DNA of 6,257 nt from Candidatus Omnitrophota bacterium (GTDB lineage: Bacteria > Hinthialibacterota > Hinthialibacteria > Hinthialibacterales > JAKPRU01), in assembly GCA_029557025.1 (NCBI GenBank), contig JAKPRU010000182.1:1-6257 (forward strand), written 5' to 3'. Numbering within the stretch: position 1 is the stretch's first letter; each line of letters opens with the position of its first letter. The notes under the pieces were generated by a model. The model was not told where the DNA came from, searched no databases, and was given only the letters and a program-made list of their open reading frames with translations. Both the position numbers and the translations under genes were made by a program. This document shows, in pieces, positions 6,226 to 6,257 of this stretch.

Positions 6226-6254
6226 TTGATTGTTGGAGGGGTGTATGTTATATT
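6226..6254 (+). promoter_or_regulatory. Predicted sigma70 promoter reading out of the window
   Basis: TTGATT (6226-6231) and TATATT (6249-6254) are separated by 17 bases, the ideal spacing. TGT immediately before the -10 gives an extended -10 element. Four of six and five of six positions match consensus. It would drive a plus-strand gene beyond the right edge. Confidence 0.55.
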
Positions 6255-6257
6255 AAG

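Noticed and set aside
6086..6229. A 47-codon plus-strand ORF with a good ribosome binding site (GGAGG before ATG ATG), overlapping the aspS stop
   Set aside because: The translation (NPHPPAPSP, then Gly/Arg-rich) comes from the C-rich/G-rich repeat, and the ribosome binding site lies inside aspS codons. Such peptides are typical repeat artefacts.

Overview
The window reads as chromosomal DNA of a moderately GC-rich, Gram-negative-like bacterium, probably from a poorly cultured lineage. Three signs point that way: a rare methyltransferase/ATP-grasp fusion, degenerate intergenic short repeats, and an aspartyl-tRNA synthetase whose signatures (SPGEFYQLD in motif 2, HNPFSMPQ, a DLxxGAPS tail) I associate with the alphaproteobacterial-type AspRS group. 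I cannot place the organism to phylum from sequence alone. There is no CRISPR array, tRNA, rRNA or transposase gene.

Layout. Bases 1-473 hold no gene I can support. They are purine-rich, with two weak hairpin-forming segments and several stop-poor frames. Bases 474-2420 (+) encode a two-domain protein: a class I SAM-dependent methyltransferase followed by a D-Ala-D-Ala-ligase-like ATP-grasp domain. After a 91-base gap containing a GC-rich hairpin, 2512-3627 (+) encodes a GT4-family glycosyltransferase, probably co-transcribed. A convergent intergenic region (3628-3857) contains a 9-base-period repeat and two strong hairpins that likely separate transcripts. A 60-residue protein with two CxxC knuckles is encoded on the minus strand (3858-4040). 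The divergent region 4041-4268 carries a credible sigma70 promoter for aspS (4269-6089, +). The last 168 bases are a C-rich/G-rich imperfect inverted repeat, a G-quadruplex-capable tract and a second good promoter that points out of the window.

How the genes fit together. The fusion protein and the glycosyltransferase may form a two-gene unit modifying a small peptide, amino acid or envelope glycan: ligation by ATP-grasp, methylation, then sugar transfer. That is inference from domain content and spacing; substrates are unknown. aspS is a housekeeping translation gene with its own promoter. The small CxxC protein is a stand-alone presumed zinc-binding protein of unknown role.

The item most worth follow-up is the methyltransferase/ATP-grasp fusion. 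It keeps the ATP-grasp catalytic features but changes positions that define D-Ala-D-Ala ligases.
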